The notes below the pieces were generated by a model. That model saw only the letters and a list, made by a program, of their open reading frames with translations. It searched no databases and had not been told where the DNA came from. A DNA stretch of 64,000 nucleotides from Berberis thunbergii (taxonomy: Eukaryota; Streptophyta; Magnoliopsida; Ranunculales; Berberidaceae), in assembly GCA_003290165.1 (NCBI GenBank), contig QNQO01008322.1:23654-87653 (forward strand), given 5' to 3'. Position 1 is the stretch's first letter. Each line of letters starts with the position of its first letter. Both the position numbers and the translations under genes were made by a program. This document shows positions 22,746 through 36,700 of the stretch, one piece after another.

Positions 22746-24190
22746 TTTATGTTGAAATAATAAATTTGAGACATGCTTATATTATGATTCTCATTGTGCC
22801 TTATCACGTGTTCAAAATTTCTTTTTTAAAATAGAAAACGTAAATCATGTAAGAATTAAAACTTAATCACAAATATTTGTGCTGTTAGCCTACTCATGAG
22901 CATACATGATACCACATGTTCTTAACTATGCAATCACACTTCTATACATCTATTTCAACAAATTTGGCATATTCAAGTTATTTATCTAATATTTACACTG
23001 CATACAAAAGTCTAACTTTACACTAACATGACCAATTGTAGCCAGTCGAAAACTATCAAACATGATTTGAACAAGTCATGCGATTTCAATGTGGATGATC
23101 AACATTGATCATATTTAATTTTTACTCGAGGTCAACTTTGGACCAACATGACCAACCTAAGTCATATGGTAAATATTCAACAAGACAATAAATAGTCACA
23201 CGATTTCCAAAATGATGGCTAGTCCAGATTTCCATGCTCATTATTCTTGGTAGGCGAATGCTAGAAAACATGACCATATACTCGATCCATATTAGAAAGT
23301 TATAATGAGAAAGAACTTTACGATTTTTATTTTATTTTATTTTCAAAAAAATAGATGTTTGGAAGAAGATGGAGTTAGTTTGAATACGAGGTTTAAAACT
23401 GAACAACTTGGCTTGAGGTTTTTCTAGTAAGTTTTTAGTTAGTTTGAGTATGAGATTTAAAACTAAACAACTTGGCTTGGGATTTAGTAAGCTTGGGGCA
23501 TTTCTAATAAGTTTATAAATTATTTGGAGTGTAACTCGGGGGTTCTTTAAGTAAAACATATCTTAAAATCACACACTATATTTTTTTTCTTTGAGCACTT
23601 TTGGTAAAACTTGTTTTAAATTTTTTTTTTTTTAAAATTTATGAATTCCCATATTAATATGACCCTTAGTATAGAACCTCATACTCATGATTACTATTAC
23701 CATCCTTAAATGCACTAGCGGTGGTCTCACAAAAGATTACCAAGTGTACAAAGGATTTTGATTTTGTTATTCAAGGTAATTTCACTAAATTGATTTTAAG
23801 AAATATTTAGTTTAGTATAGAAAACTTAAAGTTTTCTGTTGTACTTTAATATAATTTAAGCATTTTAAACTTTTACCTACTACATAAAGAGTTTCACAAG
23901 ACTCGTAATGTCTTACAAACTACATATTGCATAAAAATCACTCATATATCAAAATTTTAATACAAAACTAAATTTATAATGGGTTAAAATGTAAGAAAAT
24001 TGAGATTAGCCTAATGAAATAAATAAATATTTTGAATTTCGATAAAAATTTCAGTACACGAAAAAAAAAATGGTATTTTTGGAGAAATCACATTTCTTAA
24101 CTGTACCACCAAAAAGAACAAGAATAAAATGGATGGTGATGTTGATTTATAGCAAGCAATGATGGTAATACACACCCAACCCAACATTAA
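22746..24190. other. AT-rich sequence upstream of the ELMO gene
   Basis: It holds weak inverted relatives of the preceding repeat at 23025-23250 and a local duplication near 23380-23500 (AAACTAAACAACTTGGCTTG twice, with variants). The ELMO promoter should lie in its right part, but no TATA box could be chosen with confidence. Confidence 0.45.
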
Positions 24191-24768
24191 TCCCATCCCT
24201 GCCTCCCCCTTCGGCATAGCCGGGATTCTTGGCCTTCGTTTACACACACAAACATCTCATGTTTTCACCTCTCTCTCTTTTGCTTTTTGGAGAGCTCCTC
24301 CTCTTCCTCCTCCAAATGCTCCACCTCCACCACAACAATCACAGACTTTCAACCTCGACCCCACCACCACCCCTTCACGCCAAACCCCATCCGGACCCAC
24401 CCCACATCCCATTTCTGAAATCTGATCTCATTGCTCTACAAGGTACATTCTTTTATCATCTTGTCGACAACTATCATTCAAAGTTTCATCACTTTTTAAC
24501 TTATATGGTCTTTGCTTTTGTTTTTCTTTATATACCCTTTTGTGTGTTTTGTGTTTCTGTCCGGAAATTTGCATTAATTTTCTCCCCTGTACACATCTTT
24601 GGAATGATTAGCTGAGTTGAATTAGTCGAAAGCACCGCATGAGTTTTACTTTAATTAATTACCCATCATTTCATTTCCATCCATGTTACTGTTGTTGTTG
24701 TTGTTGTTGGTGTTGGTGTGTTGTTGGTACTGGGTTTTTTGCTTTTTCTCTTTTGGTTAGAAAGATAG
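24191..24768 (+). promoter_or_regulatory. 5' leader of the ELMO gene with a leader intron
   Basis: A probable non-coding first exon runs to about 24441 and ends CTACAAG before GTACATTC. An acceptor (TTTTGGTTAG) at 24760 sits eight bases before the chosen start codon. The leader exon is CT-rich and holds upstream ATGs with frames of 88 and 128 codons, which could reduce translation if transcription starts that early. The transcription start is not determined. A (GTT)n tract lies in the leader intron near 24690. Confidence 0.5.
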
Positions 24769-27700
24769 ATGGATACATCCAATATGAATCATCTCAGCCG
24801 TGGCTCTTGTTTGCCTGAAATGAGATTAAGGCGTCGTCGGTGTATCCCGTCATGTTCTTCTATAAAATCGGTAAAAATTTATACCCATTCATCTATAATG
24901 CGGATAAATGTCTAGATGGGGTGCGGGCACCGATTGTTTGAATAAAATCCCTTTGACATTGTTAGCTAATGTGCATTGTGAAAAGAATTTCATGTACCCA
25001 TTGTAGGGTTAAATGTAGTTTATTTACGTGTGATTCTTCATTTGAAAAACAGGTTGATGAGGATGAGAGTTATTGGAAGAGAAGGAGTAGACATGAAGAC
25101 TTGGCATGGGCACATAACCTTGCTCATGTAATCTCACACTCGGCTCAATGTTTTAGTGAGTTATTCTTTCTGATAATTTGTTCACTCTCTCTCTCTCTTT
25201 TTTTTATTTTTTTTCCTCTTTTGAACCATCTATGTGCAAATGTATGTTCATTGGTTTAATTTTTTGAGTTGAAAAAAGGACTTGTAATGTGGAAGAAAAC
25301 TGAAATTTATACATTTTGGTCTGAGTGTTTTTGAAAATACAGTTCTTATATCTTGTGTAAAGCGTTTTCCTCAAGTTCAATTTCATATGACCAACTGTGC
25401 AATCTGCCACAGACCTTACTAGTTAACCTGGCATGGGATACTTGATCTAGATTGAACATTAACTTGCAGTAATTTAAATGTAAGGCTAAATCAACATAAA
25501 ACAAAGTAAAGTTTATGATTGAATTAACGCTAGCTTCTCAGCTCCCGTCTTCTGCTTCAAGATGGAATGGTGGAAACTGGAAATTGTATGTAGTTTCTCT
25601 AACTCACTTGTCAGTTTCTGGTGGTTGCAGCTAATGCTATGGTTGGACCACGATCATGGATAGGAGGACTATTTTATCGCACAAGCAACAAACGGAATGG
25701 AAACCCTGATAAGATTATTGATTATACTTTGAGCCCTCTTGAGGTATATGTAAAACCTGTGAAATAATTTATCCAGGAATTGGTTTTCTCTGGTGCACTG
25801 GTGTACAGTATCACTCAAACTTTTTACTTCCTAATCAGTTGCTATGACCTTTCAGGAAAGTAGACTGCTCAAACTTCAAGATAGACTAAACGTACCTTTT
25901 GACGAGACTCGTCCAGACCATCAGGTAGTTTCTTCTTCTTACATTTATTTGTACTTAATGTTTTTTTTCCTCTTTCTTCACCATCATCGTCAGCGACATA
26001 TACCAAATATTGGATAATGGAACATAAACCTTGTTTGCATAGTTATCAATATCTTACGATAAATACGATACAATAAATGATATATATCATACCTAAGCCT
26101 CATCGATACCATACATATAAATATCTTACGATATACCTATATAAGTCTTATTTTTGCATTTTCTTATTCTTAAATATATATATTATATTTTTATATCTAT
26201 ACACTTTTTTTTGCACGGTATGTTACGATACACGTATGCTTGTTTCTTAAATTTAGGCTTTCGATATATAATAAGATAAACGTTTTTGGTAACTATGCTT
26301 GTTTCTTCAACTCAACAAATTCATATCCATGTTATAAGAGTTTGAAAGTATTATGTCAACCATCAAACCAATCACTTTATTTATTTAAACCAGTGCCTGC
26401 ATCATTCCACTTTTCTTTTGCTACTAGTTATTCATGTCTCCAACACTCCCATCAATTCGAGCTATGTCAATTTAAATTTGAGTAATCGAAAAATGTATAT
26501 TGAATATGCAAACTAAATGGTTTTAAGGTGTATTACAATGTTTTAAAAGGCGTTTTTCCGCCTCGAGGCGACCAAGCTTTTTCCGAGGCGAAGCGTAGCC
26601 TCGAGGCGAAGCGAGGCATTTAATAAAAACATTATGAAAAATATAAATGTATCAAGACAAAACAAGGCGTACACATCATTTTTTCATTTAAAAAATATAA
26701 AAGTTTATAAACAAATACAAATGCAGGTAGTAGGGAACTAAGAAAGGCAACATAGACAAATTTTGGTCATAATAACCTGCCACATGGATTAAACTAAACC
26801 AACACATGGACTCACATTAAATTGATACGCAGTTCACACTCTGTTACACATCTTCCTCACATCACAACTAGTTTTTCAACTCAATCTCCATTTTAGATTG
26901 AAGAGAGAACATATTAGCAAAACGGAGATTGAAATTACTTGAGAGACTGAGATTGAAGCAACCAACAACAACAACAAGCAGTTGCAAACATATCAGCTAG
27001 CTGATCTCAGCCAGCCAAAGATCAGCTGTGAACAGATCAGCCAGCAACAGCAATACGCAATCTTTTTATGTCGACAATAGTAAACAAGCAACGAACGCAA
27101 CCTCCACTTCCTCTGTCGCATGGCTTTTTAAAATACAATGTATAGATACAGATCTGAAGACTGAAACAGAGTGTTCGAAAGTCGAAACGGCTTCAACTAC
27201 TCGCTGTGGTTCGGCTTCGATCTTCTCTTCTCTTCCTCTTCTTCCTTTCTTCTTCTTCTTCAGTTCTTCCTCTATCTGCTTTGATGGTTGCTGCTCTGCA
27301 AAAGAATCACAAGAAGAGGATCGAGTTAGGTTAATTAATGAACATAATCTCAATTGTTGGATCTGTTTCAAGATCTGAAACAGATCTGATGATCCCCTTT
27401 TTATGAAGCGTACGCCCAGGGGCGGACCCAGGATTTCACTCCAGGGGGGGCGAAATGACAAAGTAATATTTGTTAATAATAATAATTTACTAAAATAACC
27501 TTTTTCCAAAAAAAAAAAATTAAGTGACAAATTTAAATACTACTATTTACTTTCTTATGTTAAGTCATAAAATAAGATATTGTATTACTTACAAAAGATG
27601 GGAGAGGTGAGAGGAATTCACCTCACCAATTTACAAAAAATATTATCTATAAATTGCAACTATGCAACTCATACGTACAAAAAATATTATCTATAAAGGA

Positions 27701-30700
27701 ATGTCCTTATAAGGACCCTTCAAAACACCTACTATTTCTTTCTAACTATATAATTTAACTACATTTTTACAAATCTACACGTTGCGATCTCATGCTCTGA
27801 AATTGTTGCATGATGGCTTCATTTTCAATGCTATCCAAAACATCCCTTTCAATGTATGCCACCAAACAATCATTCATCCAATCATCTCCCATTCGATTCC
27901 TTAGGCGACTCTTCACAATATGCATAGCTGAAAATGCCCTTTCAACTGTAGCAGTGGCAACAGGTAGAATCAATGATAATGTGATGAGTAAATATACCAT
28001 AGGATATACGGCATTCTTTTTTGTTTCAACCATCTTCTTAGCAAGACCACCTATACCGATTATATTTGAAAATTCACTATTTGATCGCACATCCATAATA
28101 TAAGTTTTCAATTGATCTTGAAGCACCATCAAATCAAAATCTGAGAAATCCATCGGATAAAATTGAGCAAGACGGATCAACTTCTGGTGGTCAAATGCTG
28201 AAAATGAATTGTTTGGACTTAAGCATGTCATACACAAAAGTAACTCTGTATTCACCTCGTCAAAACGATTATTGAGCTCTTGAAGCTGCATATCTATGCA
28301 CGTATAAAATAATTCAGCTCGATAGTGATGGAGATTTGTAACTACTTCTTGTCTACGCCGTGATCGCCCCCGAGGTACAAAGTCATCATCCATTCGAGGA
28401 ACGGTGATATTATGTTTCCCACAAAATGAAGATACATCAGCAATGAGTGAATCCCATTCATTTTCTCTCATCATTTGGAACCTTTGCTTAGATATTTCAA
28501 CGAGATTGATGACATTCACAATGTCTTGATCTTTTTTTTGCAATGATTTTGATAATTCATTGGTAATTCCTAATACATCATTCATCATATGTAAAATCAG
28601 GATAAAATCAAAACATTGCATTGATTCTAGTAAAGCATAAGCTTCACCCCTTTGTTCTGAGCTGGTGCCATCTCCAACGACAATTTCAAGTATATCTATC
28701 ACCGAAGAAAACATAAGAATCAACCTTATTATTGTAGTATAATGAGAACCCCATCGAGTATCACCGGCTCGTGTGAGAGTAGTCTCTTGGTTCAACCCTT
28801 TACCAGTTGAAAGTTCACCACTATTGAGTTTCTCAATAAGGTCAATAGTTTGTTTATCTCGAAGAATATCTTTGCGTTTGCATGAAACCCCAACAATATT
28901 CACTGCTGTAGAAATTATGTTAAAGAATAATGCGATCTGAGGATGGTTTTTTGCGACATGTACCAGTATTAGTTGAAGCTGATGCGCAAAACAATGGACA
29001 TAAAATGCAGACTGGTTTTCTTTCATAATCAGTGCTTTAAGTCCGTTGAACTCACCTTGCATATTACTGGCTCCATCGTAACCTTGTCCACGCAACCTAG
29101 TTATGCTCAAATTATACTTGGAAAGAATTTTTCTTAGTGCCTTCTTCAGTGAAATTGCGGTTGTATTAGAAACATGAGTTATGCCTAAAAATCGTTCAAT
29201 AGCACACCCATTTTTGTCCACAAAGCGTAAAACAACTGCCATTTGCTCTTTGATTGAAAAATCACGAGATTCGTCAACCAAAACTGCAAATAATGCGTCA
29301 CCAAGATCTTCAAGAATAACGTCGGAAGTCTTAATTGCAACCGCTTTTGTAATGTCTTTTTGAACTTTAGGTGAAATCAACTTGTGATTTTCAGGAGCAT
29401 ATTTTAAAACAACTTTCTTTATGTCTTCATTGTGATTAGCTGTATACTCCAAAAGTTCAAGAAAGTTTCCTCTATTCTTTGAGTCTTCAGATTCATCATG
29501 ACCACAAAAAGCCAATCCTTGATGCAAAAGAAATCGAATACAGTCAATTGAAGCATTTAAACAGGCCCGATACTCAAGTTTAGCTTGGTCTGATTGCTTA
29601 ACGAAAAATGTTTGGATATGCTGCTTTTGCTTTATCAAATTTTGACTCATTGTATAAGCTTCATAATGAGTCTTTCCCAAATGACCTTGTAATTTATTTG
29701 GTTTCTTCCAATTATCGAACCCTTCCACTACAAAAGTGTTGCCACCACTTTGATCCCCGAAATTCGGTTTGAAGAGATAGCAATGCAAACAATATGCAAC
29801 ATCTTTCTCTATGCTATACTCCAACCAATCTTTGTGTTGGTCGAACCAAGCTACATTAAAACGTCTCATCCCACCTCCCATTTTCTTTTGTGGAAATTTG
29901 TGATTCTTAGGCTGACATGGACCCCTTTGTAAATATGCTCTTCTAATTATGTCTTGATCATTAGGATGATAGTCTGAAATTCGAGGTCTTGATCCGAGAT
30001 CTGTTGGAAGATTTGACATATCATAATCCACGTGAATTGGCTTTGAGATTGGATCAAACTGACCACCCTCATTATTTTGTAAGCTAGGGGATGGTAACTC
30101 TGATACAAACTTTCTTTTCAAAAACTTGTCCATAGCTGAAAAAATAAATAATATATTAAATAAGTAGATAAAATATTAATTAAGTAAATAAATATATAAT
30201 ATTTACTTTCAAACATTGTTATCATGGAAAATTTGTTAAGTAACTTAGAAAAGTTTACTAGTGTCTCTAATGTACTGAGCCAATCAATAGATTGACTCTT
30301 CATAAACAAGAAACATCTCTCAACCAACGAGGTGATTTGTTCAATAAGGATGGAAATATTGTCGTATAACATGTAATTGGTACCCTACATCCTAGCATAT
30401 GTCAACCCAAAAATTCAAAATGGGGGGTTTGGATACTTTCTAGAAAGTTTATTGCTAGTCAATAACTTCATCATAAGAGAATAAATTTCAAATACCAGCA
30501 AAAACCAATATGTAACTGTAAGGAAGACGACACAGTTATTAAAGAAAGACAATTCAAATTTCATGCCTGCATAGATATCGAGAATGGTATATTTATACTT
30601 CAATCAGAAGAATGTTTAGAAAAAGACTAGAACTCTTACCTGGGAAATGTTTTGGAAAGAAGAGCCAAAATACAACTGCAATGAAAGCAATCCAGCTCCC

Positions 30701-33700
30701 AACTTGTCCACTAGACCACAGACAAACTATTAGATTGTACAAAAATTTCAGCTCAAAGCAATGAAATTATGAAAGCAAGGTGCACAAAAAATATGTACCT
30801 CAAAAAGTTGAATATTATTGAAGGAAGACTGAAGAAAATATATGGGATCAAAAGGGATGTGAGAATGTTTGATTTCCAATTTGTGCGATCCAAGATCAAC
30901 AAGTAGCTGCAGTAAATGTAAGGAGAAAAGTTAGAACAAAGCAAAAGCCAAATTATGACAATCTAGGAGTTGAAATTGTTAAACGCAATTGTTTCAGCAT
31001 GAATGTGCAACACCTTGTCCGCACACTAATAATTCATTACAATCAAACTCCCTGCGAACTTTGAAGACATCCTAAGAACCAAATGTAAAATGCCAAATCA
31101 CACAAAAAAGGGGTTCTAATGACCTAAAGAAGCATGAAAAAAAAGGTAAAAAAAGAAAGAACAGAACTACAGTAGACACTAAGAAATCAGATTCTTTGCA
31201 TAAGACAGCAAATATATTTTTACTATATTTGGATTAGCAGAATGTGTTCCCTCACTGTTTTTAATACTGTTAAAATTGTTTTTGGGAGAACTATTTTGTT
31301 AACAATGGAATTGGTAATCTACTAATATGAACAAATTTCGCTAAACACATATTTGACTTATTGTCCAAATTCCTTCATTTTTACCAGAAAAAGCCAGTCA
31401 AACCCAATCTTTAACTAGAAAACCAATCAACATATTACTCCTAAATATTCCAAATTTGCATCAAATCATCTCATCTCTCCCAATCCCTCTACACCAAATA
31501 TTCCAAATCCATAGTAAGCTGAAACATCTTCGAATCCCCAAACCCCCGTCTAACCCTAACTTAACCCCTATTTCTTTCCTTCCCCCAATTCTTCTTCATC
31601 AAAAACCCATTTTTAATCCATCCATTGAACCCGATCGAATCGAATTTCCTCCCTCCTCTGTTCTGCAGACCATTTTCTTTCTTGCATTTCTTCTACCATT
31701 CAACAAAGTGAGAAACAAAGCAAGAGCAGCCAGCAGGAAACAAAGTGAGAAACAAAGCAAGAGCATCCATGGGTTTGCTTAATACCTGGGGAAGCCCTAG
31801 TTGCGCGCGCCGCTGCTTTGTGTGGCTGTGTGACTGTGTGAGAGACTCGAGAGAACAAAGAAGGGGAAGCCCTCGTTGCGCTTTGTACGGCTGTGAGGAG
31901 GAGAGACTCGAAGAAGGGGAAGATGTAATGTAATAGCCAACTTTTTTTTTTTTTTTATATGAACCAAAAAAAATTTTAATTTTTTTTTAAAAGTTCAGGG
32001 GGGGCAGCTGCCCCCTTGGTCCCTGAATAGGTCCGCCCATGCGTACGCCTCGAAGCGTACGCTTTTGAAAATAAGGCGAGCGCCTTGAATTAGTATCTTG
32101 ACTCATAAGCTTAGAGGCGTTTCGTTTGCGCCCCGCCTCGAAGCGCTCCTCAACACGTACGCCCCGATCGCTTTTTAAAACACTGGTGTATTATACTCAA
32201 ATGTCTGTTATTATAATGTAAAACATTATAAACCTTAGGGCGTGTTTGATTACAAGGAAAATTTTCTGAAGAAAATTTGCAAAAGTGAGAAGGGAGAGGA
32301 AGAAAAGAGGGAGAGAATAAAGAACATGCATTTGAGATGATCACTATCCTCTTGGTTTGTTACAAAATTATGGAAAACATTTTCTTGGGGGGAGCTAAGA
32401 AAGTTTTTGCCATAAATAGAGTCAACTTCTAGCTCAAGATGGAGAATTTTTTTCCTACTTCTCCCATTTATTCTTTCTTTTTGTGATTTTCCCATGGAAA
32501 ATTTTCCTTAGATCAAACACACCCTTAGATTCAAACTTGATCAAAATGCGAATCATTTGAAAAATCACATTTTCAAACTCAAGGCAATTGTTGCATGGTG
32601 TCTCACACTAGAATGGGTTCTCATAAACTCTCAACTTCCCCAAAATATGAGTTTTGGGTCTTTCTTTGAATGTTCTCTAATATATGTACATCAACATGCC
32701 TCTTATATTATCATATCTTTAGAAAAATTTTACAATTTGAAATTCATTACACATTCTTCTAATATTAAAATACATATTTCAAAATTCTAACATTTAGTAT
32801 TGATCATTAGTTTCATTTGAAAGATTTAAAAAATGTATTGTAATGATACCAAGTTTATTGAAATTTGATAGTTATGACAATTTGAGAAACACAAATAGAC
32901 TTTGTCTCCATCATGTGCCACGCACACACATTTAAATTTTTTGTTCATTTTGTTTTGTGATTCTAGATGCATTTTATATACAACCATGCCATCATTTGAG
33001 AATGAATCTTCACCTCAAATCTTAAAGTAGATTGAATCCCAACCACCCCAACATTCTGTCCGAGCCACTAGATATTCTTTTTTTCCCCACGCATAAAAAA
33101 AACTCTACCTCCCTTATTAGTTAGATTTTAGATCCAAGTAATACACATTTTTTATTTTTATTTTTATTTTTATATCATCATATTTCCACACAGATAAATG
33201 CATATAACCCATGTCAGCAACAAATCACTGATTATTTTTTAAGATGCTATGCTGTTTTATCTTGTTTTATGGATAAAGAGTTATGAGAAACTCTCATGTC
33301 GAATTATTTTGTGCAAATGAAACTGTTGTTTTTTAGATAATAGGTTATCATGACCAAGATAGAACTAAACATCAGAAAAATAATTTTCTATTAGAGGCTA
33401 TTTCTTATAGTTTGTCGACCGAAGAAATATATTCCATCCATTATGTCTTGCAGAGATGGATAGTACGACAATGCTATATTATTTGAATCAGGGCTTCTAA
33501 GATATATATACATAAGATCCATGAACTAAGTTGTTTGTACTAAATTTCCGACTACCTTTGATGTACTTAGAAAATTTGAAACTCTGTTAATTTTTGTGAG
33601 AATGATCACTAACTCACATTGATCACCTCCTCCAAAAATTCAACTGCCTTAAAAATTGCTAACCCCATCATCTATGCTCTTAATGTCAAAGGTGAAATGG

Positions 33701-36700
33701 ACAATTGTAACTCTTCAACTTAGGAAACATTTTTTGTGGGGGTACAGATATCAGAATGCAATGATATTTGGTGGCAATGATCTGCATGCTAAAAAGCTCA
33801 GTTGCACAAAAGATCAACAAGTTTCAAATTTTTCAAGTACATAAAGGTGACTTAGTATGAAAGTTCAGTTCAGAAAAAACTTAGTCAATCGTCTGTTATT
33901 TATAGGCCATCCCTAACACACATTTTTGGTGTTTCCCTAGGAACATGCCTTGGGAATTGGTAGAGTTTTTTTAGGAGAGTGATGGAAACGAATACTAAAA
34001 TGAAGGGGAGAGTGAAGAGGGAAAGAAAGGCTTTCTAGTTTTGAGTCCCATATCCAGAGTTCAATTATCTTTTGGTGTTTAAGTGATATAAAGATGTATC
34101 AGACTATCAGATATATATATACATATATAGTTATAGATAATGTAGAATTTTTATTTATTGAGAAGGATCAAGACCAAGTAACTTAAAAGATTTTTCAGCT
34201 ACATTGCAATGCTATATTAATTTACAAGAAAAGAATCCATCTCAAACTGTACGAGGAAATATCATTCCCAATGCCACACCATACACCATAAAAAAGAAAA
34301 GAAAAATAATATCTTCTATAGGAACTCTTCTAACATCTGTCGCTTCTTTGTTGAATACCAATCCGTTTCTTCAAGCTTGAAGCTCTACATTATGGCATAT
34401 GGGGTGAGAGATCATAGAAGTTTACTCACACTTGTACGTTGTACCCCATGCTTTGGAGCACCGTGATTACAGATTGCGAAGTAAAATAAAGTTATCAGAT
34501 AAATGAAGTTATACATTGTACATTATACTTCTTTTTCTTGGTGCCATCTAGGATTATCTGATTTGTCTGCCTCATTGTCAGGAAGCTCTTAGAGCATTAT
34601 GGCATGCTGCTTTTCCAGATGTTGAACTTAACGGCCTGATCTCTGACCAATGGAAAGAAATGGGATGGCAAGGTCCTAATCCATCGACTGACTTTAGGTG
34701 ATTCTATTAGTCCTTTTGTCACTCGATTTCAATTTTAGCTTGAACTTTAGTTTTATTTGTACTAAATTATAGTTCAAACTTTCTGATTTGCTTGACTGAC
34801 CCAGTGTAGCTTCTAGCAGTCAGCAACTTCGTAACACATGCATATATAACAGATAACATAATAAAGGAACATAAAATTTCAGCTGATCAGTAAAAATTAG
34901 GATTAAGGTTTTATTATTATCATTTTTTTATCATTAACATTTCATATAACAGTGCCATACTTTCTGAAGATATGCTCCAGGTTGTAATTTTTATTCTTTT
35001 GCTTAAATTAATTATGAAAAAGTCTGATACTGTGTATGTTATGTCATGCGGTTAATTCAACATGAATTTTATGTGAGATTGGATTTATGTTCTTCCACAT
35101 ATGCTCCCCTCACATGAAGAAATCCATATCAGAAGGAAGTAGATTTTAGTTATCTTAATTTATGTAGTTTTGCTTGTAAGCTAAGAAAGATAACAGTGGC
35201 TAGTAATTGCTAGTACGAATTTTCTCCCTTGCAGTTCATTTGTAACTAGAAATTACATTGGTCTTGCTGTCACTTTGATTTACGAAACTTGGCCCATGTG
35301 AGCTGTTAGTGTTATTTGGTTGCTAGCCATTCCAAGAATGACTAGTAGTTAGGCGTGGTCAGTTTGGGATTAGATGTGCAGTTAAAACAATGTTATAAAG
35401 TCGTTATAACTCCGATATAACACTTAACGGGGTTGAGCTGTTATGTTATGACACTATCACATTATGGTATCACAGCTCGCATATAATAGTGTTATATGGC
35501 CGTTATTGAGATAAATTTTGTGCGTTATATGACCGTTATTGAGATAACAATTTTTTTCTTTTCAATAACGTCATTTTAATGTTTTTGTCTAATACATAAT
35601 AAAAAATTAAAATAAATACAAAGTCACCCATTTCATTCTCGATCGAACCGGAACCTAGACTCATAGAAAAGAAGAAGAACCAGAGCTCGCCGTTGTCAAT
35701 CGACAGAGAACCAGACATCGCTGTTTGACAGAGAACGAGAAAAGGGAAGAAGACGAAGAGTCGATCACACTCTCTGTTGCAATCTCACACTCATACGAAG
35801 GGAAGATGTTTTTTTATTAATGTTTTTTGTTTTTGAATTTAATGTTATGAACATGATTTACTTTTTTGACTCTATAATATATTAATACTTTGTTGGGATA
35901 TTAAAAAATTATTCTATTATATATCAATATATCCCGTTATAACCTATAACGTTATTGGATCGTTATGAGTTTGTTATCCATTTTAACTGCATAGGGGATT
36001 AGTATATTAATCGCCTAGTGCCAACACCTTAGATTTTCTTCATCTTCTAATACTAAGTATAGTTATTAAACAGTGCACTTAGGAAGCACCGATACCAATG
36101 AAGCACAAACTTTCCAAATCCTAGTAAAACGCGTGTCGGATACGGATACGGATACGCGCGCGATTCGTGGCCGATACGTATCCGACATGCGGTCAACTTG
36201 ACTTGGTCCGGACACAGCCTGGACACGGTCCGGATACGGTCCAGATACGGTTAAGATTCGGTTGCTAATAATTTTTTTTTTCCAAATCTTGATAAGATCG
36301 GACGGTCGAGATGTAAAGCTCTAATATAAAACCTAATCTTCCGATTTCATCTTTGATCTTTCTCAAACCAACCCAACCAGCAGAGAGACCTTAGAGGAGG
36401 AATCGATGAAGAAGAGAAAGAAGGAAGGGAAGAAGAAATAAGAAAATACAAATCGAATCAACAATAGAAAGATTATGGGGTCGATCTGATCGGGATTCCT
36501 TTTGGGGTCGATCTGCTTCTCAAGTCTCTGGAATACAAATCTCTCTCATTCATTTGATCTGCTTTTCAAGTCTCTGGAATTCCTTCTGGGGTCGATCTGA
36601 TCGGGATTCGTTTTCTTGGGTTTGATTCAATCGAGGAGGAAAAAGAGGAAAGGTGGAAGCTTTTTTGCTTTTTGATCTGGGTTTCAAGATCTATTTTTAT

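Larger units (their letters stand above)
27417..32041 (-). mobile_element. Inner autonomous-type hAT with transposase and captured COR413 exons
   Basis: The ends are CAGGGGCGGACC and, on the other strand, CATGGGCGGACC. The exact 8-bp duplication CGTACGCC is at 27409-27416 and 32042-32049, formed within the outer hAT. The element is 4625 bp long and codes on the minus strand. From 32041 leftwards it has a GC-rich leader with direct repeats, two COR413 exons, an intron acceptor just before the transposase start, and a 788-codon transposase. Clean ends, an exact duplication and an open transposase suggest a fairly young insertion. Confidence 0.93.
26536..32185. mobile_element. Outer non-autonomous hAT (about 1.0 kb before insertion) containing a second hAT
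   Basis: The ends are CAATGTTTTAAAAGGCG and, on the other strand, CAGTGTTTTAAAAAGCG. The exact 8-bp duplication GTGTATTA lies at 26528-26535 and 32186-32193. Subtracting the inner hAT and one of its target copies leaves 1017 bp. Both subterminal regions are dense in CGCCTCGAGGCG and AAGCGTACGC-type motifs. The TIR start CARTGTTYTAAAA is shared with the MITE at 1585-2217, so the two belong to related families. It lies in ELMO intron 4. Confidence 0.92.

Noticed and set aside
24159..24615. Proline/histidine-rich ORFs of 88 and 128 codons as the ELMO N terminus
   Set aside because: The phase does not continue into exon 2 through any good splice site, while the ATG at 24769 just after an acceptor gives a clean 102-base first coding exon. 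They are treated as leader sequence.
31456..31782. 108-codon Pro/Leu/Ile-rich plus-strand ORF in the hAT
   Set aside because: It is a low-complexity frame opposite the transposase leader and matches no family.
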